This document shows positions 29,054 through 29,615 of a stretch of 29,615 bases of DNA, in pieces. Both the position numbers and the translations under genes were made by a program. Position 1 is the first letter of the stretch. Each line of letters opens with the position of its first letter. The notes below the pieces were generated by a model that saw nothing but the letters and a program-made list of their open reading frames with translations, was not told the origin of the DNA and ran no database searches. The stretch is from a virus, in IMG/VR virus record IMGVR_UViG_3300041016_000734, positions 1 to 29,615 of that record; one strand, written 5' to 3'.

Positions 29054-29615
29054 TTATTTTTTTAATAATTTTCTATAATCTTCATATGAGTTTATTCTTG
29101 CCTCAGCAATCTTAAAGTAATCTTTATCCATTTCCATACCGATAAATCTAAATCCTTCTAATAAGGCTGAGATGCCAGTTGAACCTGAACCCATAAACGG
29201 GTCTAAAACAATTCCACCTTCTGGTGTTATGAGGCGACATAAGTAAGTCATTAGGTTGATTGGTTTAAGTGTTGGATGGTTGTTTTTTGATGGTTGTAAA
29301 TCTTTACCTTCTAACTTATCTTTTTCCTCAAATCCATCTAACCCCAAGTTTCTTTCTTTCTTACTTACCTTCGTAACATAAAAGAAGCGTGAGGCACCAC
29401 CTTTATCAGCATAAGTATTATTACCAGTATATCCACCACCAAATACACATTGATTTGTTGAAGTATCATATTGTTTTCCAGTATAATCTTCTTTACCATA
29501 GTTTTTTTTCCAGTTATTACCAACCATACCACTTTGTTCGTCTAACAATTCAGCAGCAGTTTCATCTAATATGATGTTGGCTGGAAATCTACCTTCTGAA
29601 TTACTAACTTGTATT
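29054..29615 (-). CDS. DNA methyltransferase, C-terminal part (joins 1-714)
   Basis: The frame from 29615 to the stop at 29054 is the other end of the methyltransferase. In the circular sequence residue 239 starts at 29560. It includes the HPTLKP stretch (residues 333-338) and the SAM-binding motif DPFMGSGSTG (358-367), followed by a helix and strand ending in GMEMDKDYFKIAEARI. Bases 29561-29615 duplicate 1-55 and should be counted once. The arrangement DPPY ... DPFMGSGSTG identifies the beta class. Confidence 0.93.
   Translation of the reverse strand, partial: IQVSNSEGRFPANIILDETAAELLDEQSGMVGNNWKKNYGKEDYTGKQYDTSTNQCVFGGGYTGNNTYADKGGASRFFYVTKVSKKERNLGLDGFEEKDKLEGKDLQPSKNNHPTLKPINLMTYLCRLITPEGGIVLDPFMGSGSTGISALLEGFRFIGMEMDKDYFKIAEARINSYEDYRKLLKK
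29561..29615. repeat. 55-bp terminal direct repeat, right copy
   Basis: Identical to bases 1-55. It proves that the molecule is circular or circularly permuted. Confidence 0.93.

Overview
This window is one complete circular-map genome of a small tailed bacteriophage. The last 55 bases (29561-29615) repeat the first 55, so the unique length is 29,560 bp, and a DNA methyltransferase gene reads uninterrupted across the join. Base composition is very AT-rich. Genes lack Shine-Dalgarno sequences and instead start in an A-rich context, often AAAGAATATG. The structural proteins resemble families common in phages of Bacteroidota. A Bacteroidota host is therefore the best inference. A tape-measure protein, a two-frame tail-assembly gene and an HK97-like capsid protein suggest siphovirus morphology. 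No integrase, repressor, tRNA, transposase or CRISPR array was seen.

Layout. (1) 796-5544, minus strand: the presumed early region. It holds a polymerase resembling the TV-Pol branch of superfamily A, two zinc-binding proteins, a sigma-70-like factor, a small CxxC membrane protein, and about nine small unknowns, including a 45-residue basic protein too short for routine gene calling. (2) 5545-5858: the only divergent intergenic region, with a long inverted repeat, 8-bp AT-only tandem repeats and a perfect hairpin. It is a candidate origin and/or control region. (3) 5859-7565, plus strand: an unknown 328-aa protein and a PD-(D/E)XK-type nuclease, with a 42-aa minus-strand gene between them. 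(4) 7606-29054 and on through 1-714, minus strand: the virion, packaging and lysis region. In transcription order it holds the methyltransferase, small and large terminase, tail-assembly chaperones with a -1 frameshift, a tail/collagen/C1q-like protein, neck protein, tail-tip proteins, fibre, tape measure, XkdF-like protease, scaffold, major capsid protein, probable tail tube, portal, connector, holin-like membrane proteins and a fibre-like protein.

The most striking feature is the promoter layout. Six copies of a bipartite motif, TTAGAAAAA-N11-TCTATTATA, with an invariant 11-bp spacer (one copy has a single change in the first box), stand at the heads of the late transcription units: methyltransferase/terminase, tail chaperone/tail tip, fibre/tape measure/protease, scaffold/capsid/tube, portal/lysis, and the opposite-strand 328-aa gene. 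A different, nearly identical 32-bp element occurs four times, only in the early region, with a fifth degenerate copy upstream of the 42-aa gene. The sigma-like gene lies in one of these early units. I infer a two-step transcription programme in which the phage sigma-like factor reads the late motif. Two hairpin terminators (7571-7604 and 11166-11194) close the late units.

No endolysin could be recognised, and no helicase, primase or single-strand-binding protein was seen, so replication and lysis either depend on the host or use unrecognised genes here.
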